Positions 43,033 through 50,912 of a DNA stretch of 64,000 nucleotides are shown here, piece by piece. Origin of the DNA: Paenibacillus aquistagni (GTDB lineage Bacteria > Bacillota > Bacilli > Paenibacillales > Paenibacillaceae); the NCBI RefSeq assembly GCF_900177815.1, contig NZ_FXAZ01000009.1, forward strand, positions 62,001-126,000. Direction: 5' to 3'. The notes beneath the pieces are model-generated. The model had not been told where the DNA came from. It worked only from the letters and a program-made list of their open reading frames with translations, and did not search any database. The translations under genes and the position numbers were made by a program. The number at the start of each line of letters is the position of its first letter. The stretch's first letter is position 1.

Positions 43033-44092
43033 GTTCAATCTCCCCCATTCGTTGTTGAAGACGAGCCTTGTTGTTCTGTGAACGGCTGCCGCCGCCCTTC
43101 GTTAAAACCTTGCTTGTTGGAGATGGCTGATTTCGGTAGGCTTCAAAATGTGTTTCCGTGAATAACGTTTCAGGACGAAGATACTTTTCACGGTCAGTAC
43201 CCTTCCACTCTGCAACTTTCACATCAACCACATATTTAAAGTCTTCTAACGTTCTTCCCTCGCCCAACCTAGCGCTAATTAACTTGATTGTGTTCTTCGT
43301 CTTCGGACTAAAGTTTTTGCCTGCTTTATCGTTGAGATGGTTGACTATCTCGACAATGTATTTATCTTTACTGTCTTTAATACTGTATTTAGAGCGCTCG
43401 GAAGCCGCGCCACGACTGGCTTTTTTGGGGGTCGGACTTACCTTTTCAGTAAGTTTTGACTTCCCTTTTCGGTAAGTTTCTTCAAAATCGTCACTTGTTG
43501 AACTTACCGAATCGGTAAGATTGGTATTTTCAACAACTTCCCGAATCGGTAACTTTTCTTCACTTGAAATCTCACTGTTTTGGTAAGTCTCTACTTCGGA
43601 TTCACCAGTCTGACAACTTACCATTTCAGTAACTTTATTCGCTTGTTTAACTTCCTGTTTTGGTAAGTTAGAAGCTTTTGAGTACTTACCGTTTTGGTAA
43701 GTTTCTTCATTAGCTGAGCTTACCGAATCAGTAAGTTTTCGCCTTTTGGATGATTCTATGTTGTCATGAAGGATCGTCTTGAATATTTCTTCATCCCATC
43801 CCCTAACGGGTGAGACTTGCCATAAATGACAATCTTCGTTGAATCGGTACTCGCTGCCATTACGTGAGATTACCTTGCACTCGGTAAGAATCTTCAATTC
43901 CTTCCCTATATGCCCCTCACCCACGCCACAGATGGCAAAATACTTTTGCTTGGAGACAATCGCCACATCTTGTTGACATCCGTAAGACAAGCGCCATAAG
44001 AACAGCAATATATCCTTTTGACGCTTGGTAAAATTGCGACGGATGACCTCGTCCCATATCTTATTGGCGATCCCAACATATCCAGTCTTCAT
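42962..44092 (-). CDS. Phage replication initiator with embedded iterons
   Basis: A 376-residue protein. Residues 1-105 form a winged-helix domain like phage O-type replication proteins (YVGIANKIWDEVIRRNFTKRQKDILLFLWRLSYG). Residues about 120-235 are a low-complexity linker in which the DNA iterons lie. A Phg_2220_C-type domain follows (IVEIVNHLNDKAGKNFSPKTKNTIKLISARL ... RPETLFTETHFEAY). Such proteins bind origin DNA within their own gene and recruit the helicase with its loader, both encoded next. AAGGAG precedes the ATG. Confidence 0.9.
   Translation of the reverse strand: MKTGYVGIANKIWDEVIRRNFTKRQKDILLFLWRLSYGCQQDVAIVSKQKYFAICGVGEGHIGKELKILTECKVISRNGSEYRFNEDCHLWQVSPVRGWDEEIFKTILHDNIESSKRRKLTDSVSSANEETYQNGKYSKASNLPKQEVKQANKVTEMVSCQTGESEVETYQNSEISSEEKLPIREVVENTNLTDSVSSTSDDFEETYRKGKSKLTEKVSPTPKKASRGAASERSKYSIKDSKDKYIVEIVNHLNDKAGKNFSPKTKNTIKLISARLGEGRTLEDFKYVVDVKVAEWKGTDREKYLRPETLFTETHFEAYRNQPSPTSKVLTKGGGSRSQNNKARLQQRMGEIERESQTGDAFAFASINGLPDGRNN
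43437..43735. repeat. Nine-copy iteron array, probable prophage replication origin
   Basis: Nine imperfectly palindromic 17-base units close to CTTACCGTTTTGGTAAG start at 43437, 43460, 43503, 43537, 43571, 43617, 43651, 43685 and 43719. Six of eight spacings are multiples expected for one face of DNA and five are exactly 34 bases. Since 34 is not a multiple of 3, the same DNA is read in all three frames (TYQNGK, LPKQEV, LTDSV), so conservation acts on DNA, not protein. Confidence 0.85.
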
Positions 44093-44155
44093 CCGTCGCC
44101 AACTCCTTGCCTATTGCTTGATAAAAGAATTAACATTGTGTACAATAGCAATAAC

Positions 44156-44872
44156 TTATTTTTGCTTTGAACCTGAACCCTTTGCAGAGGGTTCTTTCTT
44201 TTTGTTGCGGGGAACCGTTGGAATGAAATCCACGCCTTCGGGCAATGTCTCACTATATCCAATAATCACACCCTGTTCATTGCGTTTCACCCACATAAGC
44301 TCCTGCATCCACGGTCTAGCCATACTTGCGCCCTCCTCTGGTCTCCAAGACCCAATATAATTGATTACTTCTAGAACACTTGCTTGGTCAATCTGATGAT
44401 AAGATTCCACATTCCATTTTTCCCTGACTGCCCTATGTAGCTGCTGGAAATATGGTTCTTTGTCCTGCCCTTCTCTAGCAATAGCATAAACACGTTCCGC
44501 AATAGCTCTTTGAATACGCTTCTTAGCTCCGTCACTCAACATTTGATTTAGCTCCTTTTGTGTATTAAGCAACTCATTCGCTGTAGGGTGTCTGCTACGG
44601 CGTATTACAGATGCACAGAGCCCTGCATACAGTGACCAACCAGCCGAATCCGTCTTTTCGAGAATCCGTGATAACGGAGCTGGTTCGAATCGCTCACCGT
44701 TTAAAACCTCAATACAATCATTCGTGTTTAGCTCAACCAGCTCGCCATCGTCGAGCTGTAATGATACTTGGCCAGCTTCAACTACCAACCGACCTGATAG
44801 CACTACTACATTCGATTTACGTTGCTTTTCCATCCACTTGTTTGCTAGAACATCAATTTGAGTTCTGTTCAT
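44156..44872 (-). CDS. ORF6C domain protein
   Basis: A 238-residue early protein. The middle (about 105-175: LSDGAKKRIQRAIAERVYAIAREGQDKEPYFQQLHRAVREKWNVESYHQI) fits the ORF6C domain found at the C-terminus of phage antirepressors, but the usual BRO/AntA N-terminal domain is missing; instead there is a beta-rich region (VVVLSGRLVVEAGQVSLQLDDGELVEL). The C-terminus is basic and disordered. Likely a DNA-binding regulator of the early genes. Confidence 0.7.
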   Translation of the reverse strand: MNRTQIDVLANKWMEKQRKSNVVVLSGRLVVEAGQVSLQLDDGELVELNTNDCIEVLNGERFEPAPLSRILEKTDSAGWSLYAGLCASVIRRSRHPTANELLNTQKELNQMLSDGAKKRIQRAIAERVYAIAREGQDKEPYFQQLHRAVREKWNVESYHQIDQASVLEVINYIGSWRPEEGASMARPWMQELMWVKRNEQGVIIGYSETLPEGVDFIPTVPRNKKKEPSAKGSGSKQK

Positions 44873-44969
44873 ATTAATTTTCCTTTCTTGTAATTGTCTG
44901 GATCATTTCCCCTTCACTAGATAAAATGAAAGTGTGCGATAATCATATTCTCGAAAGGAGGCTATAAAT

Positions 44970-45119
44970 TTGAATGATAAAGAGATTGCTAAAGAAATCA
45001 TTATTAAGATGATTGAAAATGACTGGATACCTCGCAATGAATTTCCCAAAGCTACGACTGTTGCAGATTGTGTTGCCGAAGCCTATAAGATTATTCTCAA
45101 TGCAGTGAAAGAAAGTTGA
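44970..45119 (+). CDS. Small plus-strand hypothetical protein
   Basis: A 49-residue ORF from TTG 44970 with AAAGGAGG 8 bases upstream, reading NDKEIAKEIIIKMIENDWIP and ending NAVKES. Helical, no family recognised. It is on the opposite strand to the surrounding early genes and its end overlaps that of the 46-residue gene opposite by 23 bases. Confidence 0.4.
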   Translation: MNDKEIAKEIIIKMIENDWIPRNEFPKATTVADCVAEAYKIILNAVKES

Positions 45120-45237
45120 TTTCCTTTAAAGCCTTTATTGCCTCTGCAAGTGCTTGTACCCTTGCTGGTGATATAGGCTTTCCTTTTAACTCCCGACTTA
45201 ATGCTTCCAAAGCCAACTTCAAAGCGTTTTCTACCAT
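45097..45237 (-). CDS. Small helical hypothetical protein
   Basis: A 46-residue helical ORF (MVENALKLALEALSRELKGK ...) with AAGGGGGAAG before the ATG. Located between the DUF771 and ORF6C genes in the early operon. Function unknown. Confidence 0.5.
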   Translation of the reverse strand: MVENALKLALEALSRELKGKPISPARVQALAEAIKALKEINFLSLH

Positions 45238-45253
45238 GAAGCTTCCCCCTTTC

Positions 45254-45574
45254 TCACGAACTAAAAATTTGACTGAACCTTTTTTCCAAAAAGTCTGCCA
45301 TCTTTGTAGCTTGGAAAGCCCAGTTTTGACCCTGAGCCTTTGGGTAAAAGACAAATCCCCCATTCTCACTGTCAAGAACAGCTCGAAACTTAGTGGGATA
45401 TAGAATGTTTTCTTTAATCCAAACACTTTTTCTGTTGATTCGTTCTTCTAAGTCCTTCATGTTCCAATAAACGCCAGTAAGCTCATTCGCTTTTAAACCT
45501 TCATACTCAACCTTATGAATCAACACCATGTCATCAGGAATGGGGATCGTTAGTTGAACATTTAGACTCTGCAT
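45254..45574 (-). CDS. DUF771 family early phage protein
   Basis: A 106-residue protein; WNMKDLEERINRKSVWIKENILYPTKFR in the middle is the DUF771 pattern, an HTH-like region common in early operons of Gram-positive phages just after the Cro-like gene. AAAGGGAAGG precedes the ATG. It may be excisionase-like or regulatory; undetermined. Confidence 0.75.
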   Translation of the reverse strand: MQSLNVQLTIPIPDDMVLIHKVEYEGLKANELTGVYWNMKDLEERINRKSVWIKENILYPTKFRAVLDSENGGFVFYPKAQGQNWAFQATKMADFLEKRFSQIFSS

Positions 45575-45590
45575 GTTCGTACCTTCCCTT

Positions 45591-45842
45591 TCACTTTTCC
45601 TTATGTTTCATTTTCGAAACCTCAGGGCGTAAAAAATACTCATCTGCACTTATCTCAAATGTAGCGCAAATGATCCTTAATTCAGATACTGAAAAATCAC
45701 CACCTGTTCCGTTTAGATTTTGATTCAATGCAGATGTTGATTTATTCAATAATTTTGCTAATTCATTCTGTTTTACACCTGTTTCGTTTAAAAATGCCTT
45801 AAACTTAGTGTATGGAGTATGTCGGCGTAAAATCTGTTTCAA
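45591..45842 (-). CDS. Cro-like XRE-family regulator
   Basis: An 83-residue HTH protein starting at TTG 45842 (KQILRRHTPYTKFKAFLNETGVKQNELAKLLNKSTSALNQNLNG), with AAGGGGGTGAG at good spacing. The HTH spans residues about 22-45. It is divergent from the CI-like repressor at 46007, and the promoter TTGACT-17-TATTCT (45883-45911) lies in the operator zone, so it fits a Cro-type switch protein for the early operon. Confidence 0.82.
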   Translation of the reverse strand: MKQILRRHTPYTKFKAFLNETGVKQNELAKLLNKSTSALNQNLNGTGGDFSVSELRIICATFEISADEYFLRPEVSKMKHKEK

Positions 45843-45856
45843 ATTCTCACCCCCTT

Positions 45857-45957
45857 GGTTTCGAATATGAAACCTTGGTTCAAGAATAACCCTGTGTGGT
45901 TTCAAAGTCAATAACTTTTTTAGCGTTCTTCTAAATAAATGTTGCGTTTTTGAAACC
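45857..45957. promoter_or_regulatory. Operators of the lysogeny switch
   Basis: A palindrome GGTTTCGAATATGAAACC (45857-45874) and two further half-sites, GGTTTC (45898-45903) and GAAACC (45952-45957), lie between the divergent regulators and overlap both promoters. They are the natural repressor-binding sites. Confidence 0.6.
45883..45911 (-). promoter_or_regulatory. Early (Cro-side) promoter
   Basis: Minus strand TTGACT (45906-45911), 17 bases, TATTCT (45883-45888), with an operator half-site in the spacer. Confidence 0.6.
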
Positions 45958-45970
45958 TCATGTGTAATAT
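45942..45970 (+). promoter_or_regulatory. Repressor (CI-side) promoter
   Basis: TTGCGT (45942-45947) and TAATAT (45965-45970) are 17 bases apart, about 36 bases before the repressor ATG; a GAAACC half-site lies in the spacer. Confidence 0.65.
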
Positions 45971-46006
45971 ACTGTTTAGATATATCTAAATTAAGGGAGA
46001 TTAAAA

Positions 46007-46342
46007 ATGACATACTCAATAGGTAAAGTGATTAAAGAGTTGCGTATACAACAAGGTCTTTCTCAAGATGATTTGGCTGAAAAACTTAATTCTAGATTTG
46101 GATCTTCAATAAATAAAGGCATGATTTCAAAGTGGGAAAATGGCTTAGGAGACCCTCGTTTGGAGACCGTACGTCATCTGTCGCTGTTGTTCAACGTTTC
46201 CTTAGATCATCTATTGGGCATTGAAAAGAAGGATGAAGAAACCAATACAATCGCGGCCCATTTTGAAGGCGAAGACTATAGCGAGGAAGAGATGCAGGAA
46301 ATACTGGAATATGCGAAGTATTTAAAAACTAAGCGGAAATGA
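46007..46342 (+). CDS. CI/ImmR-like XRE-family repressor
   Basis: A 111-residue repressor. The N-terminal HTH is IGKVIKELRIQQGLSQDDLAEKLN ... MISKWENGLGDPRLETVRHLSLLFNVSLDHLLG (residues 5-68), followed by an acidic C-terminal tail (EEEMQEILEYAKYLKTKRK). GGGAG precedes the ATG. It is followed after 10 bases by an ImmA-like protease, the ImmR/ImmA arrangement of ICEBs1 and phi105, where the protease cleaves the repressor on induction. Confidence 0.88.
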   Translation: MTYSIGKVIKELRIQQGLSQDDLAEKLNSRFGSSINKGMISKWENGLGDPRLETVRHLSLLFNVSLDHLLGIEKKDEETNTIAAHFEGEDYSEEEMQEILEYAKYLKTKRK

Positions 46343-46352
46343 GGATCGTCAC

Positions 46353-46820
46353 TTGCTCGACAAACTCCTAGATGATGCGGAATTATGTGGTATTCAAATT
46401 AGGGAACACAATTTCAAATCCTTAAGGTTAAAAGGACTGTACACAGATAGTGTCATTACCCTTAATAAAGCAGCTATTTCCACTACGGCAGAATTGACAT
46501 GTGTACTTGCCGAAGAGTTAGGTCATCATTTTAAATCCGCGGGGAACATACTTGACCAAAAAGACATTAGCAATCGAAAACAAGAGTTACGCGGTAGGGA
46601 ATGGGGATACGGCTATTTGATTCCTTTAGAATCTTTCATTAACGCACACAAATACGGCGTGAGGAATAGGTATGAATTGGCTGAGTACCTTAATGTAACT
46701 GAGGAATACCTTGATGAAGCAATAAAGAGGTATGAAGAGAAGTATGGTCTATATGTTCCTGTCGGAAAATATACCGTTTGTTTTTCACCCTTTGGTGTAA
46801 TTGAATTATTTGACCTTTAA
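46353..46820 (+). CDS. ImmA/IrrE-family metallopeptidase
   Basis: A 155-residue protein. The metal-binding helix reads LAEELGHHFKSAGNI, with EELGH at 54-58 where the family has HExxH; Glu replaces the first His, a variant I believe is common in phage members. It starts at TTG 46353 with GAGGAT upstream. By family it is the anti-repressor protease that cleaves the adjacent repressor to release the prophage. Confidence 0.85.
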   Translation: MLDKLLDDAELCGIQIREHNFKSLRLKGLYTDSVITLNKAAISTTAELTCVLAEELGHHFKSAGNILDQKDISNRKQELRGREWGYGYLIPLESFINAHKYGVRNRYELAEYLNVTEEYLDEAIKRYEEKYGLYVPVGKYTVCFSPFGVIELFDL

Positions 46821-46869
46821 TAAACCTTTACGCTTTCCAGCCGAAAGGCTGTTTAACATACATAATAAC

Positions 46870-46883
46870 CGAACATACGTTCT
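46870..46883. promoter_or_regulatory. LexA-like SOS box upstream of the integrase
   Basis: CGAACATACGTTCT matches the Gram-positive LexA consensus CGAACRNRYGTTCG at 13 of 14 positions and lies 20 bases before the integrase ATG. Confidence 0.5.
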
Positions 46884-46903
46884 GTAGAAGGGAGTGAATT
46901 ACA

Positions 46904-48013
46904 ATGGCTAGCTTCACGAAAGTGGGGAAATCATGGCAGTACTCTGTCAGTCAGATGGTAAATGGTAAATACTCACCGATTCGAAAAAGCGGGTTTAAGA
47001 CAAAAAAGGAAGCTCAAATAGCTGCTGCTGAAGTTGAGGCAGATTTAAGAAAAGGCTTAGTACCTCAACAAAAACCAATACCCTTCCCTGACTATTTCAA
47101 GGATTGGCTAGAGCTATACAAAAAGAAGGGTGTGGTGAACAACACCTATGAACGTTACCTAAATACATTACAGACACTTCAAGAATATTTCCTTGCTACT
47201 CCTCTTCAAAGCATCACCAAACGGCAGTATCAGGCTTTTTTGAACAGATACGGCGAAACTAGAGCTAAGGACACCACAAGGAAACTCAACACTCACATAA
47301 GAGCTTGCATTAGAGACGCTGTCGATGAAGGAATCATCAGAGTTGATTTTACACGTGGGGTTATTTTGACTGGTGGTACTGCTTCGAAGAAGCCTGAAGA
47401 AAAGCACTTAAGCTACTTTGAGAGCAAGCGTTTATTAGGGGAACTGAACAAGAACCTCAATACATTAACCAAACATCTCATATTGTTAGCGTTAGTATCT
47501 GGACTTCGTTTTGGTGAATTAGTCGGACTCACAAAAGAGGATTTTAACTTTAAGACGAATGAACTAAGAATCAATAAGACATGGGGCTACACCAAAAAGA
47601 TGCATACAGGGTTCGGACCGACAAAGAACCCACAGTCCAATAGAGTAATTAAGATTGATGCAAAAACCATGAAGATATTTAAGGAACTGTTCACTACGTT
47701 GCCAGATACACCATACGGATTAGTTTTCTATAGTCCTCAGTCAAAATACATGGTAATCAGTAACGGTGCAGTCAACAAAGAATTAAAAAGTATATTAACT
47801 AAAAGCAAAATCGAGCCTATCAGCATCCACGGTTTAAGACACACACACGCAAGTGTGCTATTATACAAGAAGGTATCGATTTATTATGTATCCGAAAGAT
47901 TAGGACATGAAGGCATTGAAACAACACTCAGCTATTACGCTCACATAGTTAAAGAGTTACGCGAACAAGATGTGAAGAGTACTATCAAAATTTTTGGCTC
48001 AATGGTTGGGTAA
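46904..48013 (+). CDS. int: Site-specific tyrosine integrase
   Basis: A 369-residue three-domain integrase. Residues 1-50 form an AP2-like arm-binding domain (FTKVGKSWQYSVSQMVNGKYSPIRKSGFKTKKEAQIAA), residues about 58-165 a SAM-like core-binding domain, and the rest the catalytic domain with Arg202 (SGLRFGELVGL), His-x-x-Arg in HGLRHTHAS near 309, His in LGHEG and Tyr near 344 (SYYAHI). It integrates the phage into tRNA-Arg; attR lies 84 bases after its stop. A LexA-like box lies just upstream. Confidence 0.96.
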   Translation: MASFTKVGKSWQYSVSQMVNGKYSPIRKSGFKTKKEAQIAAAEVEADLRKGLVPQQKPIPFPDYFKDWLELYKKKGVVNNTYERYLNTLQTLQEYFLATPLQSITKRQYQAFLNRYGETRAKDTTRKLNTHIRACIRDAVDEGIIRVDFTRGVILTGGTASKKPEEKHLSYFESKRLLGELNKNLNTLTKHLILLALVSGLRFGELVGLTKEDFNFKTNELRINKTWGYTKKMHTGFGPTKNPQSNRVIKIDAKTMKIFKELFTTLPDTPYGLVFYSPQSKYMVISNGAVNKELKSILTKSKIEPISIHGLRHTHASVLLYKKVSIYYVSERLGHEGIETTLSYYAHIVKELREQDVKSTIKIFGSMVG

Positions 48014-48024
48014 TCTACTAGGCC

Positions 48025-48046
48025 ATTCTACAAAAATTCTACAACT
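48025..48046 (+). repeat. Candidate integrase arm-binding repeat (right)
   Basis: Contains TCTACAAAAATTCTACAACT, identical to the left-arm copy at 14018-14039; it lies between the integrase stop and the attR core. Confidence 0.6.
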
Positions 48047-48096
48047 GAAAAACAGTAATTGTTGATATATAAGGGTCTGTTAGCTTTTTTCAACGT

Positions 48097-48124
48097 CCTC
48101 CTGGGACGCCATTAGAATTAATTT
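48097..48124 (+). other. Prophage attachment site attR
   Basis: Exact 28-base copy of the attL core, starting CCTCCTGGGACGCCATT; it contains only the last 15 bases of the tRNA-Arg gene. Confidence 0.9.
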
Positions 48125-48396
48125 GACAGACTTCGATTGCTGATACAACGCCGTGAATTCCTTTACATAAGGATTCAGGGCGTTTTTAGTATTTACACAT
48201 TCCTTATTAAGGATGAAACAGAACAAAAAAGTAGATTCTTTCTACAAAAAATCTACAACTGTTATCCCCTAGAAAGCAGTCTTTTATGTGCTGCATATTA
48301 TAGTTTATAACGGTTATGTATATAGGAAGCTTTATTATATCAATCTACAACAATCAGCCAAGCCAAAAAAGCCGCGAGAATAAATCAGCGACTTCA
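48125..48396. mobile_element. Remnant of a second, related prophage left arm beyond attR
   Basis: Resembles 13900-14175 from the core outward: a terminator hairpin (48147-48187), an arm-type TCTACAAAAAATCTACAACT element (48239-48260) 114 bases from the core (118 in the left arm), then CCCCTAGAAA and CAGTCTTTTATGTGCT. Ordinary chromosome beyond attR would not carry integrase arm sites, so an older integration by a related phage is inferred. Confidence 0.6.
48147..48187 (+). terminator. Terminator copy beyond attR
   Basis: AACGCC...GGCGTTTTT with inner GAAT/ATTC and CCTT/AAGG pairs; diverged copy of the hairpin at 13922-13964. Confidence 0.75.
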
Positions 48397-48405
48397 AGAT
48401 CATTA

Positions 48406-48437
48406 GCGAGGCGTGATTAAACACGCCTCGCTTTTAT
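48406..48437 (+). terminator. Terminator at the end of the phage-derived region
   Basis: GCGAGGCGTG (48406-48415) pairs perfectly with CACGCCTCGC (48422-48431), followed by TTTTAT on the plus strand. It prevents rightward transcription into the carbohydrate locus. Confidence 0.85.
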
Positions 48438-48546
48438 AATCATCACAACCAAACTACGATTCAAGCTATAATCACGTTGTTGCTCCTGACGATCTTCCGC
48501 AAGCATCAATTCCATCATAATAGTGTCGGGCTTATCTGGTCATTGC

Positions 48547-50712
48547 TTATATATCAAACCATCGCAATTCGCCGCCCTTAAGCTCCAGTTCGAATTGCTT
48601 GCCATTCGCGTATACAGTCGTACTGCGCGGCTCTGCCGTGTTATTGACAACGCAATACGTACCTGTATCCGGATACGCATGAATTTCCGTATGGGCATCC
48701 GAACTAAACCAATTGTGCAATTCGTGATCCTTGCTGCACGACCATAATATCGCACGGTGCAGCAGACGGGCGTTCTCGGCACTATACGGTAGTCCACCGA
48801 TATAGACAGATCGACCTCCGTAGTAGTTATGGACTGCAAGCTGCACTTCTTTGTCCTTACAAGCTATAATATCAGCGCTAGTTGCGTATACATTTTTCTT
48901 ACCTTCCCCAAAATGAATGTCTCCATCCATATCGGCAGTAATAAAGTGTGCCGGCTTTACATCCCAATTGTATTTATCGTAGCCTAGGGTATAACCACGC
49001 TCTAATTCTACGCCTAGAGCATCGCCTAGCTGGAAGAAACGGCCTTGATGCTGAGCAGCAGAAGGTTCGCCTACACCGATAAAGCCGCCACCACGAGCAA
49101 TAAATGCACGGATATGCTCGACAATAAACGGATCTGTCCAGTTATCGCCACCACCATGAGCCGTTCCAGCATCACCGACGTTAATAATGACATCGATATC
49201 ATTTAGCAGCTGCGGCTGCTCACGAATGTCATCAAAGCTAATAAACGATACATCAAAAGGAGCACCGCTCAAAATTTCTATAATCCCCGCGTAGCTGTAG
49301 TTTTGCTTCTGGTACAGCGCATGATGCACCATATGGCAGCCCCAAGAACGCATTTTCCCCCAGCAATTCAGAACAGCAACTTTCGCTAAGCACTGAGGCT
49401 TTGTGCGCGCCTTCTCATATAAATCACGAAATTCATCCGCTACTTGTGTAACATAATCAACAAAGTCAGGGAAATCCAGCGCCAGCTTCAAGTAGCCTCC
49501 ATAGCCAATGCGATCTACTGGCTTACGCAAGATTGCGCGTCTAGCTGTTAACCAGTTCTCTTGAGCTTCAGCCGTTGGATTGCCGCCAGGATGGAACGTA
49601 TCAGGGAAGAAGTATGGCAAGAAGCGCCCTTCTGTATATTTCACCCCAGGAATGTCGCTAATTAAGCGCAATGTTGAACCATTGCCGACACTGCCGACGA
49701 CCGCATCTAACCCGATGGTTTTAAACTCATCCATATAAGGCTCTGTGCCAATGAAATGGTCACCTAAGAACATCATCGCTTCGCGGCCTTCTTCATGGGT
49801 AATATCAACGAGCTCTTTAGCGAGCTGTGCCACCTCGCGCCGTTGGAAGGCCATAAAGTCCAAGTACTCCTTGGACGGAATCCGATACTGGTTGTTGTAG
49901 TAGCCTTCGTCTATAATATATTCCGGACGGAATTTATAACCCACCTCACGCTCGAACTGTTCGAGAATATAAGGGCTGACGCTCGCAGAATAGCCATACC
50001 AATCCACATATTTCTCCCGACGCAGCTCATCGAATATGAGCGTGAACTGATGGAAGAACGTGGTGAAGCGTACTACATTAACATAAGGCTTGTCCCGCAG
50101 AAATTCACGCAATCTGCCTTTCGAGTATTCCCGTGTCTTAGGCTGACGTACATCAAACGTTATTTGCCGTTCAAAATCCTTCCAATCGTTAACGACGGCA
50201 TTGTACATATGAACGGGATCCCAAATTAGATAGGTTAAGAAGCTCACGCTGTACTCATGGTACGGTATCGTGTTACTTATAATTACGCAGCCGCTAGCCT
50301 CATCATAGCGCCAGCGATTCGTTGGTACGACCTCGCCAGTGGTACGATCGATGACTTCCCACCAGCGGTAAATATCATCGTGGCTGTTGACCTGTAATAG
50401 GTCTTCGCTAATCCCTTCCAATAACCGAATGGACAGTTCTGCATCTACAGCTGCAACAAATCGAGTTGTAATATAGCATTGCTGTACTTCGTCAGGGTTT
50501 GCTTTTGCCCAATTGTTGTCTTTGCGGGTTGTATAGTAAGTCGCATATACTTTCGCTCCACATTCAGCTAACTCTTGCGGAAAAGTCGTGCCGTCTGCAT
50601 CGCGCACAGCATCTGCGCCCCATAGCTCCATCGTTTTCAGCGTTTCTCCTACGACATCAAGGTCGGTTGGAATGGTGAGTCGCCCTCTACCTTGCTTGTT
50701 CTGCTCGATCAT
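48547..50712 (-). CDS. GH112 phosphorylase (galacto-N-biose/lacto-N-biose or galactosyl-rhamnose type)
   Basis: A 721-residue cytosolic phosphorylase, normal length for GH112, without signal peptide. Family features: MIEQNKQGRGRLTIPTDLD at the N-terminus with MELWGADAVRDADGTTFP, the TIM-barrel segment WYGYSASVSPYILEQFEREVGYKFRPEYIIDEG, and the C-terminal beta domain. GH112 enzymes split beta-galactosyl-(1,3)-N-acetylhexosamines or beta-galactosyl-(1,4)-L-rhamnose with phosphate, giving galactose 1-phosphate. Which acceptor applies cannot be read by eye. GGAG is 9 bases before the ATG. It lies past a terminator, so it probably has its own promoter. Confidence 0.9.
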   Translation of the reverse strand: MIEQNKQGRGRLTIPTDLDVVGETLKTMELWGADAVRDADGTTFPQELAECGAKVYATYYTTRKDNNWAKANPDEVQQCYITTRFVAAVDAELSIRLLEGISEDLLQVNSHDDIYRWWEVIDRTTGEVVPTNRWRYDEASGCVIISNTIPYHEYSVSFLTYLIWDPVHMYNAVVNDWKDFERQITFDVRQPKTREYSKGRLREFLRDKPYVNVVRFTTFFHQFTLIFDELRREKYVDWYGYSASVSPYILEQFEREVGYKFRPEYIIDEGYYNNQYRIPSKEYLDFMAFQRREVAQLAKELVDITHEEGREAMMFLGDHFIGTEPYMDEFKTIGLDAVVGSVGNGSTLRLISDIPGVKYTEGRFLPYFFPDTFHPGGNPTAEAQENWLTARRAILRKPVDRIGYGGYLKLALDFPDFVDYVTQVADEFRDLYEKARTKPQCLAKVAVLNCWGKMRSWGCHMVHHALYQKQNYSYAGIIEILSGAPFDVSFISFDDIREQPQLLNDIDVIINVGDAGTAHGGGDNWTDPFIVEHIRAFIARGGGFIGVGEPSAAQHQGRFFQLGDALGVELERGYTLGYDKYNWDVKPAHFITADMDGDIHFGEGKKNVYATSADIIACKDKEVQLAVHNYYGGRSVYIGGLPYSAENARLLHRAILWSCSKDHELHNWFSSDAHTEIHAYPDTGTYCVVNNTAEPRSTTVYANGKQFELELKGGELRWFDI

Positions 50713-50824
50713 TTGAACATGCTCCTTCCAAATAACTGATTGTTGATTTCATCATACTCAGCAGGCAAGAGAGAGCCTAGGACGGATTATGACCTTCCAC
50801 AGGGAAAATTTTGACCTTAGTACG

Positions 50825-50874
50825 AAAAAAGATATAGAATGCCACTACAGCGAGCAGGGCATCCTATATCTTTT
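50825..50874 (-). terminator. Terminator of the regulator/discoidin unit
   Basis: AAAAGATATAGaATGCC (from 50827) pairs with GGCATcCTATATCTTTT (to 50874); on the minus strand TTTTTTCG follows. Confidence 0.85.
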
Positions 50875-50912
50875 ATAAATGTCGCTTTTGCATCAAGCTG
50901 CAAACTATGCGC

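Noticed and set aside
43437-43735. Regularly spaced repeats considered as a CRISPR array
   Set aside because: Units are 17-base imperfect palindromes with spacers of 6-29 bases inside a coding sequence and no cas genes nearby; an iteron array fits better.
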